A stretch of 64,000 nucleotides of DNA from CG2-30-68-42 sp037440385 (GTDB taxonomy: Bacteria; Pseudomonadota; Gammaproteobacteria; Burkholderiales; Rhodocyclaceae): the NCBI GenBank assembly GCA_037440385.1, contig JBBIUI010000001.1:25873-89872 (forward strand). The letters are read 5' to 3'. The first letter of the stretch is position 1; the number at the start of each line of letters is the position of its first letter. A program made the position numbers and the translations under genes. The notes beneath the pieces are model-generated. The model made no database searches and had not been told where the DNA came from. It was given only the letters and a program-made list of their open reading frames with translations. Positions 44,667 to 54,095 of this stretch are shown here, one piece after another.

Positions 44667-46078
44667 TCAGAACTTCATGAACGGACCCCAGGCCGGTTCG
44701 CGCACGTCACTCGCAGCGAGACTCAGCCGCTGCCTGAAGCGGCCGTCGCTGGACACCGCCGCGAGCACCCCGCGGCCGCCGATCTCTGTGGCATAGAGGA
44801 TCATGCGCCCGTTGGGCGCGAAGCTCGGCGATTCGTCCTTGGACGAGTCGGTGAGCAGGTGTGTCTGGCGCGTCGCGAGGTTCATGACGGCGAGCTGGAA
44901 GCGGCCGGCGTTGCGCGCGACATACACCATGCTGTTGCCGTCGGGCGACAGGCGCGGGCTGACGTTGTAGGCGCCCTCGAAGGTGATGCGCTGCGCGTCT
45001 CCGCCCGCCGCCGGTATGCGGTAGATCTGCGGGCTGCCACCCCGGTCCGACGTGAAATAGATGTACTGCCCGTCCGGCGAGAAGAACGGTTCGGTGTCGA
45101 TGCCGCCCGAGCTCGTCAGACGGCGAACGCCGCTGCCGTCCGCATGGACCAGGTACAGTTGCGAGCCGCCGTCCTTGGTCAGCACGACGGCGAGCCGGGC
45201 GCCGTCGGGCGACCAGGCCGGCGCGCTGTTCGAGCCCTTGAAGTTCGCGATGACATGGCGCCGCCCGGAGGCGAGCGAGTGCACGTACACGACCGGCTTC
45301 TTCGCCTCGAACGACACGTATGCGAGCCGGGTTCCGTCCGGCGACCACGCAGGCGAGATGATCGGCTCGCGCGAGGCCAGCGCGGTCTGCGGGTTCATGC
45401 CGTCGGCATCGGCAATGCGAAGTTCGTGGCGCCCCGCGCTCTTGACCACGTAGGCGAGATGATCGGCTCGCGCGAGGCCAGCGCGGTCTGCGGGTTCATG
45501 CCGTCGGCATCGGCAATGCGAAGTTCGTGGCGCCCCGCGCTCTTGACCACGTAAGCGATGCGGGTCGAGAACACGCCGCGCTCGCCGGTGAGCTTTTCGT
45601 AGATGTAGTCGGCGATGCGGTGTCCGGTCGCGCGCAGATGGCTCGCCGCACTGGCGAACGCGGAGCCTCCGAGCTGCGCCTGCTTCTGAACGTCGTACAG
45701 GCGGAAACGCACCTCGATCCGGTCGGCGCCGGCGGCGACGACGCTGCCCGCGGCCAGCGCGTCCGCGCCGCGGGATTTCCATTCGGCATAATCCGGCGCG
45801 GAGGACTCGCCCACCGTGCGTGCACCGGTCTCGACGAGCCGGAACATCCCGCTGCGTTCCAGGTCGGCGCGTACCACGTCGGCGAGCGCCTGCGGCAGCA
45901 GCCCGTCGCCCGCGAAGTCGGCGATGGCGATCGGGATCCTGTTGGCCCCGGCCCCGGTGATCTCGATGCTCAGTTGTGCGCCTGCACCGGTCGCCGCAGA
46001 CAGCAACGCTGCAAGTGCGATCCGTGCGAAGAATCGCGCCAGTCCGGGCAGGAAAGGAGTCACCGCAAAATTATACAT
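44667..46078 (-). pseudogene. tolB: tolB frameshifted by an exact 101-bp tandem duplication
   Basis: TolB is the periplasmic beta-propeller of the Tol-Pal system. The start (MYNFAVTPFLPGLARFF, signal peptide) and the N-terminal domain read normally up to EPIISP. There the second copy of a 101-base tandem repeat shifts the frame, and the start frame stops at 45395 after 227 codons. The remaining propeller (SPAWSPDGTRLAYVSFE onward to EPAWGPFMKF) is intact in another frame. Removing one repeat unit restores a 436-codon gene, the normal TolB size. It is either a recent natural lesion or an assembly error. The flanking tolA and pal are intact. Confidence 0.93.
45351..45552. repeat. 101-bp perfect tandem duplication within tolB
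   Basis: Bases 45351-45451 and 45452-45552 are identical. The ancestral borders share GACCACG followed by c/t then A (at 45343 and 45545), so the copy probably arose by slippage or misalignment between these short homologies. 101 is not a multiple of three, hence the frameshift. Confidence 0.97.
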
Positions 46079-46866
46079 CAGCGCTCCTGGCCGTCTTCGA
46101 GCGGGCGGAACCTCAGCTCGAGCACGCGCGAAAACAGCGCCGGCGACGCCGGGCGCGGCAGCGGGCTGGATTTCAGGATCGCCCGCTCGATCGCGGCATC
46201 GAGTGCGGCGTGTCCGCTGGATCGCTTCAGCGTGATCGGCGGCAGCACTTCGCCGTTGGGCAACTGGGCGACCTCGAACACGGCCTCCGGATTACCCCGC
46301 ACATCGGCCGGCAGAACGATGTTGCCGCGGATCTTGGCGCGCACGCGATCGATGTAATCGGCGATCGCCTTGTCGCGGGCCGACGCGGCCTGGCGCTCGC
46401 GCGCGCGCTGCGCGTCCTGCGCGGCCTCGTGCGTGATGCGCGCCTGCTCGAGCTTCTCGGTTTCACTCCTCAACTGCTCGTCGATCCGTCTGCGTTGCGG
46501 GTCAGGCCGGGGCTTCGCCTCGTCCCTGGCAAGGGGCTTGACCTCTTTCCTCGGCTCGGGCGCGGGTTTCGGCTTTTCCCTGGGCGGGGGGGCCTTTTCC
46601 TTCATGGCGATGTCCGGCTTCGGGGCGGGTCTGGGTACCGGCCGCGGCTCGCTCGTCGCCTTCGGTTCGGGGCGAGGTGCGGGCTGCACACGCACCGCCG
46701 GCACGGCGGACACGAGTTCCACCTCGACCGATTGCGGCGGGCGGCTCTGCCAGCGCACGCCGTAGATCAGCACCGCGACGAGCAGCGCATGCATCGCGAC
46801 CGACAGCGCGACCGAGGACCACTTGCCCGGTTCGCGTTGCGCGCCGCGCACCGATACGGGCGTCAT
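46078..46866 (-). CDS. tolA: TolA, Tol-Pal energy transducer
   Basis: A 262-residue protein. One N-terminal membrane helix (about 18-38) is followed by a Pro/Lys/Glu-rich spacer (about 55-165) and a C-terminal TonB-like domain (DYIDRVRAKIRGNIVLP onward). It spans the periplasm and binds Pal/TolB. The stop and the tolB start share one base (TGATG). It is shorter than E. coli TolA, as usual for the group. Confidence 0.93.
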   Translation of the reverse strand: MTPVSVRGAQREPGKWSSVALSVAMHALLVAVLIYGVRWQSRPPQSVEVELVSAVPAVRVQPAPRPEPKATSEPRPVPRPAPKPDIAMKEKAPPPREKPKPAPEPRKEVKPLARDEAKPRPDPQRRRIDEQLRSETEKLEQARITHEAAQDAQRARERQAASARDKAIADYIDRVRAKIRGNIVLPADVRGNPEAVFEVAQLPNGEVLPPITLKRSSGHAALDAAIERAILKSSPLPRPASPALFSRVLELRFRPLEDGQER

Positions 46867-47264
46867 CGCGCCGGCTGGACCAGCAGCCCGATGCGGGCGA
46901 TCTGCTGCTTCTGCAGCGCGTCCATCACGTCGAGCACCGCCTGGTAGCGAACGTTGCGGTCGGCCGCGATGACCACCGCCTGGCGGGGGTTGCGCGATTG
47001 CGCCTCGCGCAGCGAGGCGGCGAGTTCCGCGGCGGAGACCTTGCGCTCGGCCGCCGAGGCGGCGCGCAGCGCGATCGAGCCGTCGGCGCGGATCAGCACC
47101 TGGATCGGGTCGACCGGAGGTTGACTGGACTTGCCGACACTGGGCAGGTCGATCGCTGCGCTCTGGATCAGCGGCGCCGTGACCATGAAGATCACGAGCA
47201 GCACCAGCATCACGTCGATGTAGGGCACGACGTTGATCTGGTTCATCAGGCGACGCTGGCGCAT
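46863..47264 (-). CDS. tolR: TolR, Tol-Pal proton channel subunit
   Basis: A 133-residue ExbD/TolR protein with one membrane helix that carries the proton-path Asp in PYIDVMLVLLVIFMV, and a periplasmic domain. It works with TolQ to energise TolA. The ATG before RQRRLMNQ lies eight bases after tolQ; the stop overlaps tolA by ATGA. Confidence 0.96.
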   Translation of the reverse strand: MRQRRLMNQINVVPYIDVMLVLLVIFMVTAPLIQSAAIDLPSVGKSSQPPVDPIQVLIRADGSIALRAASAAERKVSAAELAASLREAQSRNPRQAVVIAADRNVRYQAVLDVMDALQKQQIARIGLLVQPAR

Positions 47265-47272
47265 GGCGGTCG

Positions 47273-47950
47273 CTATCTGAGCTGGCGCTGGAGGATGTTC
47301 GAGAACTCCTCCATGAAGCTCTCGAGGCGGATCGCGATGCGGTCGATGTCGTGGGCATAGCGGTTGTAGGCGACCACGGCGGGGATGGCCGCGAACAGCC
47401 CGATCGCCGTCGCGACCAGCGCTTCCGCAATGCCCGGAGCGACGTGGGCCAGCGTTGCCTGCTGCACGTTTGCCAGTCCGCGGAATGCGTTCATGATGCC
47501 CCACACGGTGCCGAGCAGTCCGACATAGGGCGACACCGAGCCGGTCGAAGCGAGGAAGGCCAGATGGGATTCCAGCGTATCCATCTCGCGCTGATAGGTC
47601 GCGCGCATCGCTCGACGCGCGCCATCGACGATCGTCGATGGATCGAGCGAGCGCTGGCCGCGCAGCTTGTTGAATTCGCGGAAGCCCGCCTCGAAGATGC
47701 GCTCCAGGCTGCCCGCGCCATGGCGGTCCGCGACTGCGCCCTGGTAGAGCGCATTCAGGTCGCCGCCGCTCCAGAAATCGCGCTCGAAGCGGTCGGTCTT
47801 GGCGCGCGCATCGCGCAGCGCGAACCACTTGCGGAAGATCCAGTACCAGGACATGAACGAGACCACGGCGAGCAGCGCCATCACGCCCTTGACCGGCACG
47901 CTGGCGTTGGCGATCAGCGCGAGGATCGAGAAATCCTGTATGACATTCAT
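47273..47950 (-). CDS. tolQ: TolQ, Tol-Pal proton channel subunit
   Basis: A 225-residue MotA/TolQ/ExbB protein with three membrane helices. Conserved segments are SVSPYVGLLGTVWGIMNAF and GIAEALVATAIGLFAAIPAV. It starts at an ATG that overlaps the ybgC stop (ATGA). Confidence 0.96.
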   Translation of the reverse strand: MNVIQDFSILALIANASVPVKGVMALLAVVSFMSWYWIFRKWFALRDARAKTDRFERDFWSGGDLNALYQGAVADRHGAGSLERIFEAGFREFNKLRGQRSLDPSTIVDGARRAMRATYQREMDTLESHLAFLASTGSVSPYVGLLGTVWGIMNAFRGLANVQQATLAHVAPGIAEALVATAIGLFAAIPAVVAYNRYAHDIDRIAIRLESFMEEFSNILQRQLR

Positions 47951-48407
47951 GTCAGTTGCCCGAATGCGTGCCGCAATGGCGCCGGGAGCGCGGCAGGTTT
48001 CATGCGCTGCAGTTCGACGCAGGCCACGCGCACGAGCGCGCTCGCCAGCAGCGTCGCCTCGCGCTCGATGCGCTGGTCGAACACGAGCTGCGCGCGGCCG
48101 ACCTCGCGCAGCCGTGAAACCACCTCGAGCGCATCGTCCAGTCTCGCCGGCCGGTGGTATTCGATGCTCAGCGCACGTACCGCGAAGCCGATCCCGGCGC
48201 CGTCCTTGAGCTGCTGCTGGCCGTAGCCGAGCGCGCGCAGCCACTCGGTTCGCGCGCGTTCCAGGAAACGGAGATAGGACGCGTAATACGCGATTCCGGC
48301 TGCGTCGGTGTCTTCGAAATACACCCGTACCGGGAACACGAACGCATTGCCGGACTCGCGGTTGACCGGGCCGGGCCGCGCGACGTTCCCGGTTGCGCCG
48401 CTCCGGT

Positions 48408-48411
<4 letters not shown>
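47947..48411 (-). CDS. ybgC: YbgC, tol-pal-associated acyl-CoA thioesterase
   Basis: A 154-residue hot-dog thioesterase with the motif YFEDTDAAGIAYYASYLRF, which carries the catalytic Asp. It hydrolyses short acyl-CoA or acyl carrier substrates. The start overlaps the ruvB stop (ATGA); an ATG four codons upstream is less likely. It heads the tol block as in E. coli. Confidence 0.94.
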
Positions 48412-49448
<1,037 letters not shown>

Positions 49449-49478
49449 CGGGCCAGTGTACCCCAGCGACGCATCGGT

Positions 49479-50054
49479 TCAGCCCTTCGAGAGAGCCTTC
49501 AGCGCCTGGCGTATGCCCTCCGGCACGCCGATGCCGGGCGGCAGCCGCGCGGCCGCGGACTGTGCTTCCCTGTTGCCGTAGCCGAGCGCGAGCAACGCAT
49601 CGAGGATGTCGGACTCGCCCCCGGGTGCCTGCGAGCGCGTGAGCGAGGGCATTTTCGGCAATTTGTCGCGCAGCTCCAGCAGCAGGCGCTCGGCGGTCTT
49701 CTTTCCGATGCCCGGCACGCGCGTGAGCCGGGCCGCTTCCTGCATCGCGACCGCCCGGGCGAGCTCGTCCACGCTCATGCCCGAGAGCAGGGCCAGTGCG
49801 ATGCGCGCGCCGATTCCGCCGATGCGCAGCAACTGGCGAAACGCCGCACGCTCGGATTCGGTGGCGAATCCGTAGAGGAAATGCCCGTCCTCGCGCACCA
49901 GCAGGTGGGTGTGCAGGCTGACCCGCTCGCCGCAGGCCGGAAGATCGTAGAAGGTGCTCATCGGCACCTCCAGCTCGTAGCCCACGCCCTGGACATCCAC
50001 CGCGATCTGGGGCGGAGTCTTCTCGATCAGGATGCCGGTCAGTCTTCCTATCAT
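49479..50054 (-). CDS. ruvA: RuvA, Holliday junction recognition protein
   Basis: A 191-residue RuvA. It starts MIGRLTGILIEKTPP, has the helix-hairpin-helix RVPGIGKKTAERLLLELRDK, and a C-terminal domain III that contacts RuvB. The ATG before IGRL is the family start. Confidence 0.96.
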   Translation of the reverse strand: MIGRLTGILIEKTPPQIAVDVQGVGYELEVPMSTFYDLPACGERVSLHTHLLVREDGHFLYGFATESERAAFRQLLRIGGIGARIALALLSGMSVDELARAVAMQEAARLTRVPGIGKKTAERLLLELRDKLPKMPSLTRSQAPGGESDILDALLALGYGNREAQSAAARLPPGIGVPEGIRQALKALSKG

Positions 50055-50381
50055 GCTGGAAAGCCCGGTTGGACAGGCCGCGGTGTGCGCGATTGCGGGC
50101 GCAGCGCGAGGTGCAACGATGCGCAGCGGTCCTTGCATTCCAACGAGTGACAACGCAGCCGTGTGCGCGCAAGCCCGCGCAATCCGGCCCGTAGCGGTCT
50201 CGCCCCGCCGGTCGATGGCGGATTCACGAGGTAGCGGTTCGGAAAAATGATGCCGACATTACGTTTCAGCGGTCGACCGAGGTTTCCAGGATCATGGTTT
50301 CGTCCTTACCGTGCAGCGGTCCCGTGCGGGTTCGCGCCGCGATCCGCGTGCGGCCCGGCCATGCGCGCAGCGAGGCCCGCC
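50055..50381. other. 327-base spacer between ruvA and ruvC, no supported gene
   Basis: This is the only gene-free stretch over 300 bases. The minus strand holds a nine-codon frame (MILETSVDR, 50294-50265) preceded by AAGGACGAAACC, a fair ribosome site. It also holds a 58-codon GTG frame that ends as ATGA on the ruvA start, but with Arg-rich low-information content. No promoter with both hexamers, no LexA-like CTGT-N8-ACAG and no terminator are visible. Confidence 0.5.
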
Positions 50382-50912
50382 TCAAATCAGCCTTCCCCTG
50401 CGCACGCGATAGCCGGAGGTCGCGATCCCGGCCAGGCCCTGGCCCCCGTGGGCATGACAGATCGCGCAGGCCAGCGCATCGGCGGCATCCGGGCTCGGGT
50501 CGCCTGCCAGCGCCAGCAGCCTCGCCACCATACGCTGCACCTGGTGCTTGTCCGCATGGCCCGCACCGACCACCGCCTGCTTGATCTGCAGCGCGGTGTA
50601 CTCGGCGACCGGCAGGCCGATCGCGACCGCCGCGCAGATCGCCGCTGCGCGCGCCTGGCCGAGCGCGAGCGTGGATTGCGGATTGACGTTGACGAAGACC
50701 TTCTCGACGGCGACCTGCGCGGGCTCGTGCTCGGCGATGACCTGCCGCAGGCCATCGAGGATCGTCCGCAGCCGTTCGGGCAGCGCACCATCGGCCGTCT
50801 TCACGCGGCCGCTCGTCACATAGCGCAACTCGCGCCCGATCCGGTCGATCACGCCGTAGCCGGTGACGCGAAGTCCCGGATCGATGCCGAGGATGCGGAT
50901 CGTCTCAGGCAT
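50382..50912 (-). CDS. ruvC: RuvC, Holliday junction resolvase
   Basis: A 176-residue endonuclease. The first catalytic Asp is in RILGIDPGLRVTGYG, the Glu is in VAVEKVFVN, and the last Asp pair is in PDAADALACAICHAH. It cuts junctions positioned by RuvAB. It lies 26 bases after yebC; the yebC-ruvC-ruvAB order is standard. Confidence 0.97.
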   Translation of the reverse strand: MPETIRILGIDPGLRVTGYGVIDRIGRELRYVTSGRVKTADGALPERLRTILDGLRQVIAEHEPAQVAVEKVFVNVNPQSTLALGQARAAAICAAVAIGLPVAEYTALQIKQAVVGAGHADKHQVQRMVARLLALAGDPSPDAADALACAICHAHGGQGLAGIATSGYRVRRGRLI

Positions 50913-50938
50913 CGCGGGCGGATTGCCGGCGCCGGCGT

Positions 50939-51664
50939 TCAGCTTTCCAGCGCCGCGGTGGTGAACACCTCCTGGACGTCGTCGAGGCTCTCCAGCGCGT
51001 CGAGCAGCCGTTGCATCCTCGCGGCGTCTTCGCCGCCCAGGGCGGTGTCCGCGAGCGGCTTCATCGTGATCTCGGCATATTCCGGTGTCAATCCGCTGCG
51101 CTCCAGCGCCTGCCGCACGCGCTCGAAATCCCCGGGCGCGCACACGACCTCGATGCTGCCGTCCTCGTCGGCGAGCACATCGTCGGCGCCGGCCTCGAGC
51201 GCCGCCTCCATGACGCTGTCCTCGCTCGTGCCGGGCGCGAACACGAACAGCCCGCAGTGCTTGAACAGGAACGCGACCGAACCGTCCTGGCCGAGGTTGC
51301 CGCCGTTCTTCGCGAAGGCGTGGCGCACGTCCGCGGCGGTGCGGGTGCGGTTGTCGGTCAGGCAATCGACGATCACTGCGGCGCCGCCGATCCCGTAGCC
51401 TTCGTAGCGGATCTCCTCGTAACTGACGCCCTCGAGTTCGCCGGTGCCCTTCTTGATCGCGCGATCGATGTTTTCGGCGGGCATGTTGACCGCCTTGGCC
51501 TTGTCGACGGCCAGCCGCAGCCGCGGATTGAAATTCGCGTCACCTCCGCCGAGCTTGGCCGCGACCGTAATCTCCTTCGCGAGCCGCGAGAACACCTTGC
51601 CGCGCTTTTCGTCCTGCCGGCCCTTGCGGTGCTGGATGTTGGCCCATTTCGAATGACCGGCCAT
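50939..51664 (-). CDS. yebC: YebC/PmpR-family protein
   Basis: A 241-residue YebC protein that starts MAGHSKWANIQHRKGRQD, the family signature, and has GYGIGGAAVIVDCLTDNRTRT. Members act as transcription regulators, and more recent work ties the family to translation at difficult sequences. It is the first gene of the ruv/tol train. Confidence 0.96.
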   Translation of the reverse strand: MAGHSKWANIQHRKGRQDEKRGKVFSRLAKEITVAAKLGGGDANFNPRLRLAVDKAKAVNMPAENIDRAIKKGTGELEGVSYEEIRYEGYGIGGAAVIVDCLTDNRTRTAADVRHAFAKNGGNLGQDGSVAFLFKHCGLFVFAPGTSEDSVMEAALEAGADDVLADEDGSIEVVCAPGDFERVRQALERSGLTPEYAEITMKPLADTALGGEDAARMQRLLDALESLDDVQEVFTTAALES

Positions 51665-51691
51665 CGTGGCTGCGCCCCGGAAAAGTGCTGT

Positions 51692-51713
51692 TAGAATCCG
51701 CGCCGATTATACT
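51692..51713. promoter_or_regulatory. divergent -10 hexamers between yebC and the HerA-like gene
   Basis: Facing the HerA-like gene are TAGAAT (51692-51697) and TATACT (51708-51713). On the minus strand TATAAT (51706-51711) faces yebC. No clear -35 partner exists for any, so the exact start is uncertain. Confidence 0.35.
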
Positions 51714-51728
51714 CACCGGGAACCTCCC

Positions 51729-53237
51729 ATGCCCGCCCCGCTCGTGCTTGCCCGCACCCCCGCAGGCAATCTCTCGCTGCTGCCCGCGCTGGCCAATCGC
51801 CACGGCCTGATCACCGGTGCCACCGGCACCGGCAAGACCGTCACGCTGCAGGTGCTCGCGGAGCGGTTCTCCTCGATCGGGGTGCCGGTGTTCCTCGCGG
51901 ACGTCAAGGGCGACCTCGCGGGGCTGGGCGCGGCGGGGCAGCGCTCGGCCAAGCTCCAGGCCAGGCTCGATGAGCTCGGCGTCACGGACTGGCAGCCGGC
52001 GGCCTTCCCCGTCGTGTTCTGGGACGTGTTCGGCGAGTCCGGCCACCCGGTGCGGGCGACGATCTCGGACATGGGGCCGCTGCTGCTCGGGCGGCTGCTG
52101 AACCTGAATGACGTGCAGGCCGGCGTGCTGCAGCTCGTGTTCAAGATCGCGGATGACGCCGGGCTGGCGCTGCTCGACGTGAAGGACCTGCGGGCGATGG
52201 TGCAGCATGTCGGCGAGAATGCCGCGCAGTTCCGCACGGCCTACGGCAATGTCTCGACCGCCTCGATCGGCGCGATCCAGCGCGCCCTGCTGACGCTCGC
52301 CGATCAGGGCGGCGAACGGTTCTTCGGCGAGCCGATGCTCGACATCGCAGACCTGATGCAAACGGAGGCCGGGGGACGCGGCGTCATCAACATCCTGGCC
52401 GCGCACAGGCTGTGCGACTCGCCCAGGCTGTATTCGACGTTCCTGCTGTGGTTGCTCGCGGAGCTGTTCGAGCAGCTCCCGGAGGCGGGCGATCTCGACA
52501 AGCCCAGGCTGGTGTTCTTTTTCGACGAAGCGCACCTGCTGTTCAGCGAGGCCCCGCAGGCGCTGCTGGAGAAGGTCGAGCAGGTCGTGCGGCTGATCCG
52601 TTCGAAGGGTGTCGGCGTGTACTTCGTCACCCAGAATCCGCTCGACGTGCCCGATGCCGTGCTCGGTCAGCTCGGCAACCGCGTGCAGCACGCGCTGCGA
52701 GCCTTCACGCCGCGCGATCAGAAGGCGGTGAAGACCGCGGCCGACACGCTGCGCGCGAATCCGCGCTTCAGCGCGCAGGCGGCGATCACCGAGTTGTCGG
52801 TAGGCGAGGCGCTGGTGTCCATGCTCGACGACAAGGGGCGGCCGAGCGTCGTCGAACGCGCATTCATCCTGCCGCCGGCCTCGCGCATCGGCACCCTGAG
52901 CGCAGACGAGCGCTCGGCGCTGATCCGCGGCTCGGTGCTGTTCGGACATTACGAGAATGCGGTCGACCGGGAATCGGCCTACGAGCGGCTCGCGGCGCGA
53001 ACCGCTGCGTGCGCGCCGGCGGGACCGCTCCCGCAGGCAGACGCAGGACTGCTGGGCGGGCTGGCCGGAATGCTGGGCGGAGTGCTCGGCGGGGCTGGCA
53101 CTGCGGCGGGCGGCGGGCGAGCGCGGGAGAGCGTGATCGAATCCGCCGCCCGGAGTGCGGCGCGGGCGATCGGTTCGCAGATCGGCCGTCAGGTCGTGCG
53201 CGGGTTGCTCGGCTCGATCCTGGGCGGCCGCCGCTAG
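51729..53237 (+). CDS. HerA-like ATPase (DUF853 family)
   Basis: A 502-residue FtsK/HerA-superfamily ATPase of the DUF853 type. Walker A is GATGTGKT near residue 30, DVKGDLAGLG follows, and Walker B is VFFFDEAHLLF near 265. Further motor motifs are GVGVYFVTQNP and LGNRVQHALRAFTPRD. A Gly-rich stretch (about 438-465) and a short basic C-terminal helix end it. The DNA-translocase role is inferred; the cellular role is unknown. It stands alone between yebC and metF. Confidence 0.9.
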   Translation: MPAPLVLARTPAGNLSLLPALANRHGLITGATGTGKTVTLQVLAERFSSIGVPVFLADVKGDLAGLGAAGQRSAKLQARLDELGVTDWQPAAFPVVFWDVFGESGHPVRATISDMGPLLLGRLLNLNDVQAGVLQLVFKIADDAGLALLDVKDLRAMVQHVGENAAQFRTAYGNVSTASIGAIQRALLTLADQGGERFFGEPMLDIADLMQTEAGGRGVINILAAHRLCDSPRLYSTFLLWLLAELFEQLPEAGDLDKPRLVFFFDEAHLLFSEAPQALLEKVEQVVRLIRSKGVGVYFVTQNPLDVPDAVLGQLGNRVQHALRAFTPRDQKAVKTAADTLRANPRFSAQAAITELSVGEALVSMLDDKGRPSVVERAFILPPASRIGTLSADERSALIRGSVLFGHYENAVDRESAYERLAARTAACAPAGPLPQADAGLLGGLAGMLGGVLGGAGTAAGGGRARESVIESAARSAARAIGSQIGRQVVRGLLGSILGGRR

Positions 53238-53263
53238 CCGGAAGGCTGGCGCTGGCCGGAAGG

Positions 53264-54094
53264 CTACCGGATTCCGAGCCGCTGCCAGATCGTCGTCGTC
53301 AGCCCGGCCTGGTTCAGCGTGTAGAAATGCAGGCCGGGGGCGCCGGCGGCGAGCAGCCGCTCGCACAGCGCGGTGACGACGTCGAGCCCGAACGAGCGCA
53401 CCGCGGCCGTGTCCTCGCCGAAGCTCTCGAGCTTCAGGCGCATCCAGCGCGGGATCTCGGCTCCGCAGGTATCCGAGAACCGCGCGATCTTCGCGAAGTT
53501 CGCGATCGGCATCACGCCGGGCACGATCGGTACGCGCACACCGATCGCCTCGCACTGTTCGACGAAGTGCTCGTAGGCGTCGCAGTTGTAGAAATACTGC
53601 GTGATCGCCGAATCGGCGCCGGCCTCGACCTTGCGCTTGAAGTTCTCCAGATCCGCCCGCGGACTGCTCGCCTGCGGGTGGTATTCCGGGTAGGCCGCGA
53701 CGTCGATGTGGAACCAGTCGCCGGTATGGCTGCGGATGAACGCGACCAGCTCGTTGGCATGACGGAACTCGCCGGCCTCGGCCATGCCCGATGGCAGGTC
53801 GCCGCGCAGTGCGACGATGTGCCGGATGCCGGCCTGCCGATAGCGCTCGAGCAGCACCCGGATGTTCTCCCGCGTCGATCCGATGCACGACAGGTGCGGC
53901 GCCGCCGGCCGGCCCTCGGAGCGGATCTCCAGCACCGTTTCCAGCGTGCGCTCGCGGGTCGATCCCCCGGCGCCGAACGTGCACGAGAAGAACGCCGGAT
54001 TCAGTTGCGCGAGCTGGCGGCGGGTCGCGCGCAGCTTCTCGACGCCCTCCGGCGTCTGCGGAGGAAAGAACTCGAAGCTGAAGGTGCGCGCCAT
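53264..54094 (-). CDS. metF: MetF, methylenetetrahydrofolate reductase
   Basis: A 276-residue flavoprotein that makes 5-methyl-THF for methionine synthesis. It begins MARTFSFEFFPPQTPEG (active-site Glu in FEFFPP), has CTFGAGGSTRERT, and LRGDLPSG. It lies one base after the ahcY stop, completing the metK-ahcY-metF methyl cycle unit, so it should share the SAH riboswitch control. Confidence 0.96.
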   Translation of the reverse strand: MARTFSFEFFPPQTPEGVEKLRATRRQLAQLNPAFFSCTFGAGGSTRERTLETVLEIRSEGRPAAPHLSCIGSTRENIRVLLERYRQAGIRHIVALRGDLPSGMAEAGEFRHANELVAFIRSHTGDWFHIDVAAYPEYHPQASSPRADLENFKRKVEAGADSAITQYFYNCDAYEHFVEQCEAIGVRVPIVPGVMPIANFAKIARFSDTCGAEIPRWMRLKLESFGEDTAAVRSFGLDVVTALCERLLAAGAPGLHFYTLNQAGLTTTIWQRLGIR

Positions 54095-54095
54095 G

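Noticed and set aside
50051..50227. 58-codon GTG frame ending as ATGA on the ruvA start
   Set aside because: No ribosome site, Arg/Pro-rich and no family match. The overlap with ruvA is probably chance.
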